The translations under genes were made by a program, and so were the position numbers. The notes under the pieces were generated by a model that worked only from the letters and a program-made list of their open reading frames with translations, was not told where the DNA came from and did not search any database. This document shows, piece after piece, positions 26,081 to 34,996 of a stretch of 64,000 nucleotides of DNA; position 1 is the first letter of the stretch, and the number at the start of each line of letters is the position of its first letter. The stretch comes from JBOCEF01 sp047610385 (lineage in GTDB: Bacteria > Pseudomonadota > Alphaproteobacteria > Rhodobacterales > Rhodobacteraceae): positions 1-64,000 of the forward strand of contig JBLGAC010000015.1 in assembly GCA_047610385.1 (NCBI GenBank), written 5' to 3'.

Positions 26081-26676
26081 TGCGCATCATCGGTGGCAAA
26101 AACCGCGGCACGAAACTGGCAGAACCCGGTGAGGCAGGCGGCGGCGCGGCGCATCTGCGCCCGACCACGGACCGCACGCGCGAATCGCTGTTCAACCTGC
26201 TGGCCCATGGCGCGATGACGCTGCCCTCGGGCGCGATCCCGCCCAATGGCGCGCGGGTGCTGGACCTGTTCGCAGGCACCGGCGCGCTGGGCTTTGAGGC
26301 CCTGAGCCGCGGTGCATTTCTGGTGCATTTCGTCGACGATAGCGGGCCGTCCCGCGCGCTGATCCGTGAGAACGCCGAAAAGCTGCGCGCCACCGGGGAC
26401 ACCAAGATCTGGAAGCGCAGCGCGACCAGCCTTGGCCCGTGGAAGGGCGACCAGCACGATCTGGTGTTCCTCGACCCGCCCTATGGCATGGGGCTCGGGG
26501 AGCGTGCGCTGGCATCGGCCCTGACCGGGGGCTGGATCGCTGATGGCGCGCTGGTGGTGTGGGAAGAACGCACCGGCGTCCCCTTTACGCCGCCCCAAGG
26601 GGGCACGCTGCTGGACGCGCGCGCTTATGGCGAGGCCACGATCCGGATATTTCGCATGTCGGTGCCGAAAACTTGA
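26080..26676 (+). CDS. rsmD: 16S rRNA (guanine966-N2)-methyltransferase RsmD
   Basis: 198 residues. Methylates G966 of 16S rRNA in the 30S subunit. RIIGGKNRGTKLAEP opens the protein as in all RsmD; SAM motif VLDLFAGTGALGFEALSRG near 64-82; catalytic LDPPYG motif near 133-138. Starts in the TGATG junction with the aminotransferase gene, so it forms a two-gene operon with it. Confidence 0.95.
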   Translation: MRIIGGKNRGTKLAEPGEAGGGAAHLRPTTDRTRESLFNLLAHGAMTLPSGAIPPNGARVLDLFAGTGALGFEALSRGAFLVHFVDDSGPSRALIRENAEKLRATGDTKIWKRSATSLGPWKGDQHDLVFLDPPYGMGLGERALASALTGGWIADGALVVWEERTGVPFTPPQGGTLLDARAYGEATIRIFRMSVPKT

Positions 26677-26770
26677 ACCGCAGGATGGGACGCAGGCCTT
26701 TGACGCGTTATATAACCCCGCTGCGTTGCGTGATGAAACCGCCCCCCGCGCTGGGCGATGACAGGAGAAG

Positions 26771-27265
26771 ATGAGCATGACAATCAAGGTTGGCGACACG
26801 CTGCCCGAGGCAAGCTTTGTTGTGATGGGCGCCGACGGCCCCGAAGCTGTGACCACCGCTGAATTCTTTGGCGGCAAGACCGTGGCGCTGTTCGCGGTGC
26901 CCGGTGCGTTCACCCCGACCTGCCACCTCAAGCATGTGCCGAGCTATGTGAACAACGCCGACGCGCTGCGCGCCAAGGGCGTGGACGCGATCGCCTGCAT
27001 TTCGGTGAACGACCCGTTCGTGCTGAAGGCATGGGCTGAGGCGACCGGCGCCGGCACCGCGGGCATCACCATGTTGGCCGATGCTGAGGCGAGCTTCACC
27101 AAGGCCATCGGCCTTGATTTCAGCGCCGCTGCCGTGGGCCTGATCGCCCGCTCGCAGCGCTATGCGATGGTTGTGAAAGACGGCAAGGTCGACGTGCTGA
27201 ACATCGAAGGCTCGCCGGGCGAAGCGCTCACCTCCACGGGCGAAGCGATTCTCGATCTGCTCTGA
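26771..27265 (+). CDS. peroxiredoxin, Prx5 type
   Basis: 164 residues (or 162 if the second ATG, two codons on, is used); AGGAGAAG precedes it. Peroxidatic Cys51 is in PGAFTPTCHLKHVPSY, the Prx5-subfamily active site. No second conserved Cys and no C-terminal glutaredoxin domain, so it probably uses glutathione/glutaredoxin or thioredoxin as external reductant to reduce H2O2 and alkyl hydroperoxides. Independent gene. Confidence 0.95.
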   Translation: MSMTIKVGDTLPEASFVVMGADGPEAVTTAEFFGGKTVALFAVPGAFTPTCHLKHVPSYVNNADALRAKGVDAIACISVNDPFVLKAWAEATGAGTAGITMLADAEASFTKAIGLDFSAAAVGLIARSQRYAMVVKDGKVDVLNIEGSPGEALTSTGEAILDLL

Positions 27266-27325
27266 CCCCTTGATGGGTGACGGCGTGGGGCGTGGGGGCG
27301 AAAGCTGCCGCGCCCCGTGCCATGC

Positions 27326-27340
27326 GGGGGGGGGGGGGGG
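27326..27340. repeat. 15-base poly-G tract
   Basis: An uninterrupted run of 15 G in the 146-bp gap between the peroxiredoxin and phhB genes. It is outside any recognised coding region. Such runs are slippage-prone in replication and in sequencing, so the length may be approximate. Confidence 0.95.
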
Positions 27341-27411
27341 CCTGACGCGCTCCCCCTGCACCCCCCTCCGCGTGGGGACAGCGCGCTTGACGGATGGGCG
27401 CGGCTGCGTGG

Positions 27412-27741
27412 TCAGGCCAGCGGGCTGCCCATGGGCGCTGTGCGCGCGGTGCCTGCCAGATGATCCATCGCATCGGCCAGTTGAAGGTCCAGTGCGGTTA
27501 ATCCCTTGGCGTCATGGGTGGTCAAGGTCACCTCCACCATTGCCCAGACATTGCGCCATTCGGGGTGGTGGTTCATGGCCTCAGCGGTCACGGCAACCGC
27601 GCTCATGAACCCCCATGCCTCTGCAAAGCTTTTGAAGCGATAGCGTTTGGCGATGGCGTCGTGGCCCTCAGCGCAGCCCCAATTGCGGGCGGCAAGGGCG
27701 GGCAGGGCGGCGGCGCGTTCAGGCGCAGTCAGGCGGTCCAT
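27412..27741 (-). CDS. phhB: 4a-hydroxytetrahydrobiopterin dehydratase (pterin-4a-carbinolamine dehydratase)
   Basis: 109 residues. The NHHPEW motif (residues 57-62) supplies the catalytic His residues; W near 66 and THDAKGLTALD complete the PCD signature. It recycles the pterin cofactor of phenylalanine hydroxylase; when no hydroxylase gene is present it may serve other pterins, and none is visible here. Start overlaps the stop of the FemAB-like gene. Confidence 0.93.
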   Translation of the reverse strand: MDRLTAPERAAALPALAARNWGCAEGHDAIAKRYRFKSFAEAWGFMSAVAVTAEAMNHHPEWRNVWAMVEVTLTTHDAKGLTALDLQLADAMDHLAGTARTAPMGSPLA

Positions 27742-28946
27742 CAGTCATGCTCCTCAGGCGGGGGTGTGGTTTTGCGAAACGGGGAATGGGCGGACAGCAT
27801 CGCGATGTCTTCGCCCACCGCGGCACGTTCGTGGGTGAGATAGTCGGCCACCGCGCGCCGGAACCCAAGATTGCCGATCCAGTGCAGGGAATGGGTTTCC
27901 ACCGGCAGATAGCCGCGCGCCAGCTTGTGCTCGCCCTGGGCGCCCGCCTCAACCCGGGTCAGGCCGTGGGCCAGCGCCCAATCGATGGCGCGATGATAGC
28001 AGATTTCGAAATGCAGGCACGGGTGGTGTTCGGTGCAGCCCCAATAGCGCCCGAACAGCGCATCACGCCCGATCACGTTCAGCGCGCCCGCGACCCAGGT
28101 GCCGCCGCGCCGCGCCATGATCAGCAGCATGTCATCGCGCAAGGTTTCATGGGCAATGTCGAAATACGCGCGCGTCAGATACGGCGTTCCCCATTTGCGC
28201 GCCCCGGTGTCTTGATAAAACCGCCAGAAGGCGTCCCAATGCGCGGGTTCAATGTCGCCGCCGGTCAGGGCGACGATTTCGACGCCGCCGGCCATGGCGG
28301 TCTCACGCTCCTTGCGGACCTGCTTGCGTTTGCGCGACGACAGCGACCCGAGGAAGCCGTCGAAATCGCCATAACCCGCATCCTGCCAATGAAACTGCTG
28401 GCCGGAGCGGCGCATCAACCCCATGGCGGCGCCAAGCTCGGCTTCGTCTTCGGTGCAGAAATTCCAATGGATTGAGCTGAGCCCGCCTTGGCTCGCCACC
28501 TGCGTCGCACCTTCGATCAACGCGGCAGCGGCGGTTTCGCGCGCGGTGCCGGGACGGGTCAGAAACCGCGGGCCAGCAACCGGGGTGAACGGCACGGCAC
28601 CGAGCAGTTTGGGATAATAATCCCCGCCCGCACGTTCAAAGGCCTGGGCCCAGGAATGATCAAAGATGTATTCGCCCTGGCTGTGCCCCTTCAGGTACAT
28701 CGGCGAGACGCCCAGAACCCGCCCGTCGGCCCGCGCCACAAGATGCCGCGGCGCCCAGCCCGTGCTGGGGTGCACTGAGCGCGACTGTTCAAACGCCGAC
28801 AGGAACCGGTGGGTCAGGAACGGATGCCGCGCGCGGCCGCCATCTGCGGCCTCTGGCGCCGCGCAAGCGTCCCATTCTGCGGCATCGATTTCAGTGATCG
28901 CGCCGAGAACCGCGATTTCCACCATCTCAGGGTCTGTTCCGTCCAT
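27741..28946 (-). CDS. FemAB-like GNAT acetyltransferase (DUF482 / COG3146)
   Basis: 401 residues. Blocks HPFLTHRFLSALE-like (with FEQ here), GVSPMYLKGHSQGEYIFDHSWA and LHFEICYHRAIDWALAHGL match the COG3146 family, annotated as predicted N-acyltransferases with tandem GNAT folds like FemX. Function not established; possible cell-wall or peptide aminoacylation/acylation. Stop overlaps the phhB start, giving a two-gene unit. Confidence 0.8.
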   Translation of the reverse strand: MDGTDPEMVEIAVLGAITEIDAAEWDACAAPEAADGGRARHPFLTHRFLSAFEQSRSVHPSTGWAPRHLVARADGRVLGVSPMYLKGHSQGEYIFDHSWAQAFERAGGDYYPKLLGAVPFTPVAGPRFLTRPGTARETAAAALIEGATQVASQGGLSSIHWNFCTEDEAELGAAMGLMRRSGQQFHWQDAGYGDFDGFLGSLSSRKRKQVRKERETAMAGGVEIVALTGGDIEPAHWDAFWRFYQDTGARKWGTPYLTRAYFDIAHETLRDDMLLIMARRGGTWVAGALNVIGRDALFGRYWGCTEHHPCLHFEICYHRAIDWALAHGLTRVEAGAQGEHKLARGYLPVETHSLHWIGNLGFRRAVADYLTHERAAVGEDIAMLSAHSPFRKTTPPPEEHD

Positions 28947-29013
28947 TGGCCGCTCCCGCCTCGTGCATTGATCAGAAAGGTGGCGGCAAAACGCGTGGGA
29001 TCAAGGGCGCGCC

Positions 29014-29772
29014 TCAGGCCCGAGCAGGGCGAAAGCCTTCGAAAGTGATGGCGTCCACATGCCTGAGGGCGTTTTGCGCGGCCTCTTCGCTGCGGATCGT
29101 CCAGCACAGGGTCGGCACGCCGCGCGCGCGCAGGGCCGCCACGGCGGGGCGCGGCAGGTCCGCCGCACCGTAGGATACGAAATCTGCCGCCAGCGCGTCG
29201 AAATGGGTCAGATCGGCCAGGGCCATACGCTCCCCATCGCTCAGCCCCGCAGCGTCTTCGGGGTCGTCATAGGCGCAGGACACGAGGCCCCGCGGGATCT
29301 GCGGCGCATTGTCCCGGAACCATGCCACAGCGCGCGGGTCGAAGGACATGATCGCCGCGGGGCCTGCATACCCAGCAAGGGCGGCGGCGGTCGCGGCCTC
29401 CAAAGGGCCGGGGCCGTCCTTTTGTTGCTTGATTTCAATGAAGATGGGCACGCGGCCCCTGACCGTGGCCAGCGTATCGGCAAGCGCGGGGATCAGATCA
29501 CCGCGCCCGCCGGTCAACGAAATGCGCGCCAGATCCGCCGCCTGGCGCGCGCGCACCGCGCCGCGCGCGCCGGTCAGCCGGTCGAGCGCGGCGTCATGGA
29601 AGGTCATTGCCGCGCCATCGGCCGACAATTGCACGTCGATTTCGATGCCATATCCGGCCTCTGCGGCGGCGCGCACGGCAGGCAGCGAATTCTCGATCAC
29701 CCCCGCCGCGCGGTCATGCAGCCCGCGATGGGCCACCGGTTGGCGGGTGAAATCAGGGTGCAGGCGCGACAT
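29014..29772 (-). CDS. glycerophosphodiester phosphodiesterase
   Basis: 252 residues. HRG motif (AHRGLHDRAAGVIENSL) at about 14-30 and EIDVQLSADGAAMTFHD near 44-60 carry the two catalytic His and the metal-binding Glu/Asp residues of the GDPD TIM barrel. No signal peptide, so cytosolic; hydrolyses glycerophosphodiesters from phospholipid turnover to glycerol-3-phosphate and an alcohol. Begins 5 nt after the RidA gene, so they form an operon. Confidence 0.92.
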   Translation of the reverse strand: MSRLHPDFTRQPVAHRGLHDRAAGVIENSLPAVRAAAEAGYGIEIDVQLSADGAAMTFHDAALDRLTGARGAVRARQAADLARISLTGGRGDLIPALADTLATVRGRVPIFIEIKQQKDGPGPLEAATAAALAGYAGPAAIMSFDPRAVAWFRDNAPQIPRGLVSCAYDDPEDAAGLSDGERMALADLTHFDALAADFVSYGAADLPRPAVAALRARGVPTLCWTIRSEEAAQNALRHVDAITFEGFRPARA

Positions 29773-29777
29773 GCCGG

Positions 29778-30245
29778 TCAGCGCAGCGCGAAAATGCCGT
29801 CGACCTCAACCACCACGCCGCGGGGCAGGGCGGCGCAGCCGACGGCGGCGCGGGCATGGGCGCCGATCTGGGGGCCGAACACCTCAACCATCAGGTCCGA
29901 GGCGCCGTTGATCACCTCTGGCTGTTGGGTGAAATCGGGTGTGGAGTTCACAAAGCCACCCAGCCGCACGACCTTGACCACCCGATCAAGATCGCCGTTG
30001 CAGGCCGCGGACAGCTGCGCGAGCAGCGACAGGGCGCAGGCGCGCGCGGCGGCCTTGCCGTCTTCTAACGACATGCCGTCGCCCATGCGGCCCAAGATCA
30101 GCCCGTCTGGCCCTTGGCTGACCTGGCCCGACACATGGACCAGCCCACCATGCACCACGAAGGGCACATAATTGGCCGCGGGCGCCGGGGCGGCGGGCAG
30201 GGTGATGCCGAGGCGTGACAGCTTGGCGGCGACGTGTCCGGTCAT
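29778..30245 (-). CDS. RidA family protein (YjgF/YER057c/UK114)
   Basis: 155 residues from ATG at 30245, which has AGGAG 8 nt upstream. VSGQVS near 46 and the CALSLLAQLSAACNGDLDRV and AAVGCAALPRGVVVEVDGIF blocks identify the family; however it is the longer YjgF subgroup, in which the canonical RidA Arg (about R105 in E. coli) may be missing, so imine/enamine deaminase activity is not guaranteed. Co-transcribed with the phosphodiesterase. Confidence 0.88.
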   Translation of the reverse strand: MTGHVAAKLSRLGITLPAAPAPAANYVPFVVHGGLVHVSGQVSQGPDGLILGRMGDGMSLEDGKAAARACALSLLAQLSAACNGDLDRVVKVVRLGGFVNSTPDFTQQPEVINGASDLMVEVFGPQIGAHARAAVGCAALPRGVVVEVDGIFALR

Positions 30246-30318
30246 GTGGCGTGCTCCTGAAAGTTGGCGCACAGATAATGGCGCGCGCGCAGGCCCAAGG
30301 GAAGCCCTCGTGCCAACG

Positions 30319-30353
30319 AAAAAGGGCGCGCGCCGATCCCCCGGCGCGCGCCC
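30319..30353 (-). terminator. intrinsic terminator of the type I secretion operon
   Basis: Minus strand GGGCGCGCGCC / GGCGCGCGCCC, about 12-bp stem with an 8-nt loop, followed by TTTTT, 25 bp past the HlyD-family stop. Confidence 0.88.
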
Positions 30354-30377
30354 CGTTCAACCCAGCCCGGAGGGGCG

Positions 30378-32039
30378 TTATTCTTCGAGCATGGCACCGC
30401 TGAAATAATCCGTCAACGGCTTGGTCAGATAGGTCAGCGGCGTGCGGTCGCCAGACTTGATGTATCCCTCAACCGGCATGCCGGGCACCAGGACCAGGTC
30501 CTTCAGCTTGGCCAGCTCGCCTTCATTGGGGGCCAGCGTCGCGGTGTAATAGGTGCGGCCCGTGCGTTCATCCGTGAAGGCATCGGGCGAGACCTTGACC
30601 ACATGCCCCTCCAGCTCCGGCGTGGTGCGCGACGAGAATGCTGAGAACCTGAGCGTCGCGGGCTGTCCCGCCCAGACCTGATCGATGAAGACCGTGTCGA
30701 TCTGCGCCTCGATCACCAGCACTGAATCGGACGGCACGATGTACAAAATCGGCTCGCCCGGCGAGACGACAGACCGCACCGCGAACACCGTCATGCCCAG
30801 CACCACCCCATCAATGGGCGCGCGCACATCAAGCCGGTCCAGCCGTTCCTCGACCGAGGCCAGTTGCTCACGCACCTGATTCTGCTGATATTGGATGTCG
30901 CGCAGCTGGGTGATCGCCTGTTCCTGACGGGTGGATTCGAGGTTCAGGATCTGGATCTCGATCTCCGCCACCCGCCCGCGCGATTCCGCGATGGACGCCG
31001 TCAGCCCGCCGACCTCCCCCTCAAGCCGTGCCTGCTCGCGCTGCAGGCTCAGCAAGCGGTTGAGCTGCGCAAGGCCGCTGTCATAGAGCTTCTGCTGGCC
31101 CTCCAGCTCCTGCGCCACAAGGGCCAGCTGACGCTCTAGCGCGCGGGTCTGCGTTTCAGCGCCCTGCACCTGTTCCCCGATCTGGGACTGGCGCTCTCGC
31201 AACTGCTCCACCTGATCGGCAAGGGTGCGCACCCGCGCATCGAACAGCTGCTTTTGGCCCTGCACGATCTCAGCGATCGCCGGTCGCGCGGTCTCAGCGA
31301 GCAATTCTGGGGTGAACGTGATCTCGGTCTTCTGGTTTTGCTCAGCCTTCAGGCGCGCGGTGCGCGCGACCAGTTCCCAGTATTGGGCAGCGAAACTTTC
31401 ACGCTCATTGCGCATCAGCGTGTCGTCAAAGCGCAAAAGCACGTCGCCTGCGTTCACCCGATCGCCATCCCTGGCCATGATGTCGCCGACCACGCCGCCG
31501 TCGGGGTGCTCAACCACCTGCTGCTTGCTCTCCACCTCAACCTTGCCGACGGCGACCACCGCCGACGAAATGTCAGAGACCGCGGCCCACAGCCCGAAGC
31601 CGCCAACCAAAAGCAGCAGCGAAACCAGCCCCAGCGTCATCGGCAGCCGTGAGGAGAACGGATCAGGCGCAGCGGGCGGGCTTGGTGCCATCGCCATCGC
31701 GACAGGCGCGGATGGCGGCGGCGGTGGGGTGGCGGGTTTGGGCGCGGGGGGCTTTGCGGTCGAAACGGTTGCGGGTGGCGGCGCATTGGGCGCAGGACGG
31801 CCCAGCACCTGCGCGCGCGCGGCGGCCAGCGCAGCGGTGATTTCGGGCGCAGGTTCAGGTGCAGCGGGCGCGGTCGGGCGGGCCGAAGACGGCTGCCGCG
31901 CAGGCGCAGGTTGCAGCGCCGGGCCGGGCGCGATCGCGGGCTGCGGGGTCGGCTTGGGGGCGTTTTCGGTGCCGGGTTTGGCGAACACCGATTCGGTGGG
32001 GGTGGGCGGGCGCGCGCCCGGGGCGCGATCCTCGGTCAT
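30378..32039 (-). CDS. HlyD/PrtE-family type I secretion adaptor with a long Pro-rich N-terminus
   Basis: 553 residues, longer than most (about 440-480). Residues 1-130 are extremely Pro/Ala-rich with no fold; a single membrane helix follows (about 133-157), then lipoyl-like half, a long coiled-coil hairpin (about 230-395, with QLRERQSQIGEQVQG and LEGQQKLYDSGLAQLNRL) and the C-terminal barrel. It bridges the inner-membrane ABC exporter to TolC. Starts within the ATGA overlap with the ATPase gene. The Pro-rich tail would be cytosolic, where it may contact the ATPase or substrate. Confidence 0.93.
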   Translation of the reverse strand: MTEDRAPGARPPTPTESVFAKPGTENAPKPTPQPAIAPGPALQPAPARQPSSARPTAPAAPEPAPEITAALAAARAQVLGRPAPNAPPPATVSTAKPPAPKPATPPPPPSAPVAMAMAPSPPAAPDPFSSRLPMTLGLVSLLLLVGGFGLWAAVSDISSAVVAVGKVEVESKQQVVEHPDGGVVGDIMARDGDRVNAGDVLLRFDDTLMRNERESFAAQYWELVARTARLKAEQNQKTEITFTPELLAETARPAIAEIVQGQKQLFDARVRTLADQVEQLRERQSQIGEQVQGAETQTRALERQLALVAQELEGQQKLYDSGLAQLNRLLSLQREQARLEGEVGGLTASIAESRGRVAEIEIQILNLESTRQEQAITQLRDIQYQQNQVREQLASVEERLDRLDVRAPIDGVVLGMTVFAVRSVVSPGEPILYIVPSDSVLVIEAQIDTVFIDQVWAGQPATLRFSAFSSRTTPELEGHVVKVSPDAFTDERTGRTYYTATLAPNEGELAKLKDLVLVPGMPVEGYIKSGDRTPLTYLTKPLTDYFSGAMLEE

Positions 32040-33850
32040 CCTGCGGTCTCCGGACTTTGGGTGATGGTCTGCGGGGCAGGCCCGCCCGGGGGCGGCGCGC
32101 CTGATCCGGCGGCCTGCGCGCCCCCGGGCCCGCCCTGACCGACCTGCGGCCAGTTGCGCACATGCTGGCGCAGAACCTCATCCTTGGGGCCAAAGGCTTT
32201 GCGCACCCCGTCCTCCATCATCAGGATCAGGTCGCAATGATGGATCGCGGCGGGGCGGTGCGCCATGATGATCACGGCTTTGTTGCGGCGCTTCAGATCC
32301 TCAATGGCTTTGTTCAGCGCCTCGGATCCTGACGCGTCGAGGTTGGAGTTCGGTTCATCCAGAATCACCACCGCCGGGTCGCCATACATGGCCCGCGCCA
32401 GGCCGATGCGCTGGCGCTGGCCGCCCGAAAGCTTGCCGCCCCCGGCGCTGACTGGCGTGTCGTAGCCATGGGGCAGGCCAAGGATCAATTCATGCGCCCC
32501 GGCGCGTTTGGCCGCCAGAACCACGGCTTCGTCATCGGGCTTCACCGCCATGCGGGCGATGTTCTCCGCCACCGAGCCATCAAACAGAATCACGTCCTGC
32601 GGCAGGTAGCCCATATGGTGGCCCAGATCGCCGTCACCGTATTGATCGAGCGCGGCGCCGTCCAGCCGCACGGTCCCCGATGCGGGGCGCCACACGCCCG
32701 CAATCGCCCGCGCCAGCGTGGATTTGCCAGAGGCGGACGGGCCAATTACCCCAAGCGCCTGACCCGGATCGATGCGAAAGCTGACCATGCGGATGGCGGC
32801 GGCCTGCTCACCCGGTGCGACCACGGTCAGCTGCTGGGCTTCAAGAATTGAACGCGGGGCCGGCAGCTTGGTGCGGTCAGGCGCCACCGGGGTCTTCTCC
32901 AACAGCTCCGTCAGGGATTTCCAGCCCTGCATGGCGCGCTGCACCATGGCCCATTGCCCGATCGCCTGTTCGATCGGCGCCAGCGCGCGGCCCATCATGA
33001 TCGACCCGGCGATCATGGTGCCGGGGCTGACCTCTCCCTGAATCACGAGCCATGCGCCGAGCGCCAGCATGCACGATTGCAGGAACTGCCGCAGGGTCTT
33101 GGAGGCAGTGGCAAACGCGCCCGTGCGGTCAGACGCCGTGATCGACGCGCCAAGCGAGCGGTCGCGATACACTTTCCAGCGCTGCAGCACCGCAGGCCGC
33201 ATTCCCAGACCGGTCACCGTTTCACCGTCGCGGCGCACCGCTTCGGTGAAGCCTTCGGATTGGGCCGAGGACGAATTGGCGGTCAGCTGCGCGTCTTTCG
33301 AAAAGAACTGGTTCATCCAGGTGAGCGTGATCAGCAGCACCCCGCTGAACAGCGCCAGCATTCCCAGCATCCAGTGGAACGAGAAAATCGCCAACAGAAA
33401 CAATGGTGTCCACGGAATATCAAAGATCGCGAACGGCGCGGGTGTCGACATCAGGCGCTGGATGGATTCAAGATCGCGCAGCCCCGTCGCCGGTTTCGCG
33501 CGTTCATTGGCCACGACGGACCGGCGCATGATCGCGTCAAACACCCGGTGGTCGAGCTTGTTCTGGAACCGCGCCCCACGCCGCGCCATCAGGCGTCCGC
33601 GGGCGTAGTCGAGCGTGAAGCTCATGAAAAACAGGAACGCCATGATGGTCACCAACGCGACCAGCGTCGCCTCAGATCGGCTGGCGAGCACCCGATCGTA
33701 GACTTGAAGCATGAAGATCGGGCCGGTCAGCATCAGCAGGTTGACGAAAAAGCTGAATATGCCGATGGCGACGAAAAACCTCCGCCCATCGAAAAGCGCT
33801 TCGCGCAGTTCGTCGACACCCGGGGCGATTTTCTTTTTTTGCGCGCTCAT
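32036..33850 (-). CDS. type I secretion system permease/ATPase (PrtD/AprD type)
   Basis: 604 residues. Membrane domain with six helices (about 25-310), then ATPase: Walker A GPSASGKST (about 376-384), LSGGQRQR and Walker B AVVILDEPNSNLD. There is no N-terminal C39 peptidase or peptidase-like domain, so this is the PrtD/RsaD branch that exports RTX-type proteins without cleavage. The C-terminal 40 residues are Gly/Pro-rich. First gene of a two-gene operon with the HlyD adaptor; no RTX substrate or TolC gene lies in the window. Confidence 0.94.
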   Translation of the reverse strand: MSAQKKKIAPGVDELREALFDGRRFFVAIGIFSFFVNLLMLTGPIFMLQVYDRVLASRSEATLVALVTIMAFLFFMSFTLDYARGRLMARRGARFQNKLDHRVFDAIMRRSVVANERAKPATGLRDLESIQRLMSTPAPFAIFDIPWTPLFLLAIFSFHWMLGMLALFSGVLLITLTWMNQFFSKDAQLTANSSSAQSEGFTEAVRRDGETVTGLGMRPAVLQRWKVYRDRSLGASITASDRTGAFATASKTLRQFLQSCMLALGAWLVIQGEVSPGTMIAGSIMMGRALAPIEQAIGQWAMVQRAMQGWKSLTELLEKTPVAPDRTKLPAPRSILEAQQLTVVAPGEQAAAIRMVSFRIDPGQALGVIGPSASGKSTLARAIAGVWRPASGTVRLDGAALDQYGDGDLGHHMGYLPQDVILFDGSVAENIARMAVKPDDEAVVLAAKRAGAHELILGLPHGYDTPVSAGGGKLSGGQRQRIGLARAMYGDPAVVILDEPNSNLDASGSEALNKAIEDLKRRNKAVIIMAHRPAAIHHCDLILMMEDGVRKAFGPKDEVLRQHVRNWPQVGQGGPGGAQAAGSGAPPPGGPAPQTITQSPETAG

Positions 33851-34226
33851 GACAAGTGTCTACCGGATCCCGCGTTAAGCCAATGTTGACGAGAATTCCA
33901 TAGCATCCGCTTAAGGCGCTGACGACCGATTAACCGCTTCTGCCTGCGCGTCGGCCTTTGCGGGGCTCGCTCGGGCCGGGAAATGTTTCTGCACCGCAAC
34001 ACTGCAGGGCAACGCACCGCGCGCACCCATTTGCATCTTGCGCGCCGTGGGGCCGGACGTAGTGTGACGCGCTGGTCGGATCGGGCGTCAGGACCACAGT
34101 GCGATACAGGCGATGCAGGCGTGCGACGCGCGGCTCTTATGGGCTCGCAGCGCCCCGTCGATCGCAAGCATCCCTGCGTGGACGCTCCGGCGACCTCCGG
34201 CCATTTGCCGACGGGAGAGATTTGCC
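33851..34226. other. 376-bp intergenic region, type I exporter / mlaA
   Basis: Divergent genes, so it must contain both promoters; no convincing pair was recognised. The part at 33885-33950 is AT-richer than average. No gene seen. Confidence 0.55.
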
Positions 34227-34952
34227 ATGAAGCACAACATCGCCAAGTTCGCCGCGCTCGCTGGGATCACCTTCCTGGCAGGATGCGGGGCCCCCGCGGG
34301 GCCCGGAACGTTTGTTCACGATCCCTATCAGCAGACCAACCGCGCGATGCACGAGGTCAACAAGACCGTCGACACCGCGCTGCTGCGCCCCGCTGCGCAA
34401 GTCTACGACGCCGCGACGCCGACCTTGGTCAAGCACTTGACCTCAAATGTGCTCGACATGCTCGATCTGCCGGGCGATGCGGCGAACCACTTTTTGCAAG
34501 GCAACGTGATGGCCTCGCTGCGCACGGTCGGGCGGCTGGGCCTGAACATCGTCATGGGGGCGGGCGTGCTCGACCCTGCGACGGAAATGGGCCTTCCCAA
34601 GGAAGACACCGATTTCGGCATGACCCTCGCCAGCCTCGGCGTGAACGAGGGCGCGTATCTCGAAGTGCCGTTCCTCGGCCCGATGACGGAGCGTGGCTTT
34701 GCCGGGCGCATTCTGGATTCGGCGCTGAACCCGCTCAGCTATGTCTCTGGCATTCCGGCCGGCGTTGGTGCCGCTTCAACAGGCGTCGGGGTGGTTGTCG
34801 CTCGCCATAAATACTTCGATGCGATCGATAGAATTTATTATGAGAGCGAGGATGGTTATATCGCGGCGCGCACCACCTATCTGCAATTGCGCCGCCGCGC
34901 GGTCGCAGGCGAAGCCACCGCGGAATCGCTGCCTGACGTGTTTGCCGAATGA
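34227..34952 (+). CDS. mlaA: MlaA (VacJ) family lipoprotein
   Basis: 241 residues from ATG at 34227 with GGGAGAG upstream. Lipoprotein signal ending LAGC (Cys20). The VacJ core contains DPYQQTNRAMHEVNKTVD near 31-48 and LGLPKEDTDFGMTLASLGV-like PKED-TDFG near 130-150. MlaA sits in the outer membrane and removes phospholipids from its outer leaflet, passing them to MlaC for retrograde transport. Immediately followed by an MlaC gene. Confidence 0.93.
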   Translation: MKHNIAKFAALAGITFLAGCGAPAGPGTFVHDPYQQTNRAMHEVNKTVDTALLRPAAQVYDAATPTLVKHLTSNVLDMLDLPGDAANHFLQGNVMASLRTVGRLGLNIVMGAGVLDPATEMGLPKEDTDFGMTLASLGVNEGAYLEVPFLGPMTERGFAGRILDSALNPLSYVSGIPAGVGAASTGVGVVVARHKYFDAIDRIYYESEDGYIAARTTYLQLRRRAVAGEATAESLPDVFAE

Positions 34953-34996
34953 CCGATCCAAAGCCTGAACTTGCCCTCTTGGGAGACCGACGCCAG

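Noticed and set aside
27326..27340. Poly-G tract as a phase-variation switch of phhB or the peroxiredoxin
   Set aside because: It lies outside both reading frames and beyond both stops, so frame switching is impossible; only a transcript-end effect remains.
30319..33850. Bacteriocin or toxin locus around the type I exporter
   Set aside because: No small cationic peptide, RTX repeat protein or immunity gene is present next to the exporter, and the ATPase lacks a C39 leader peptidase.
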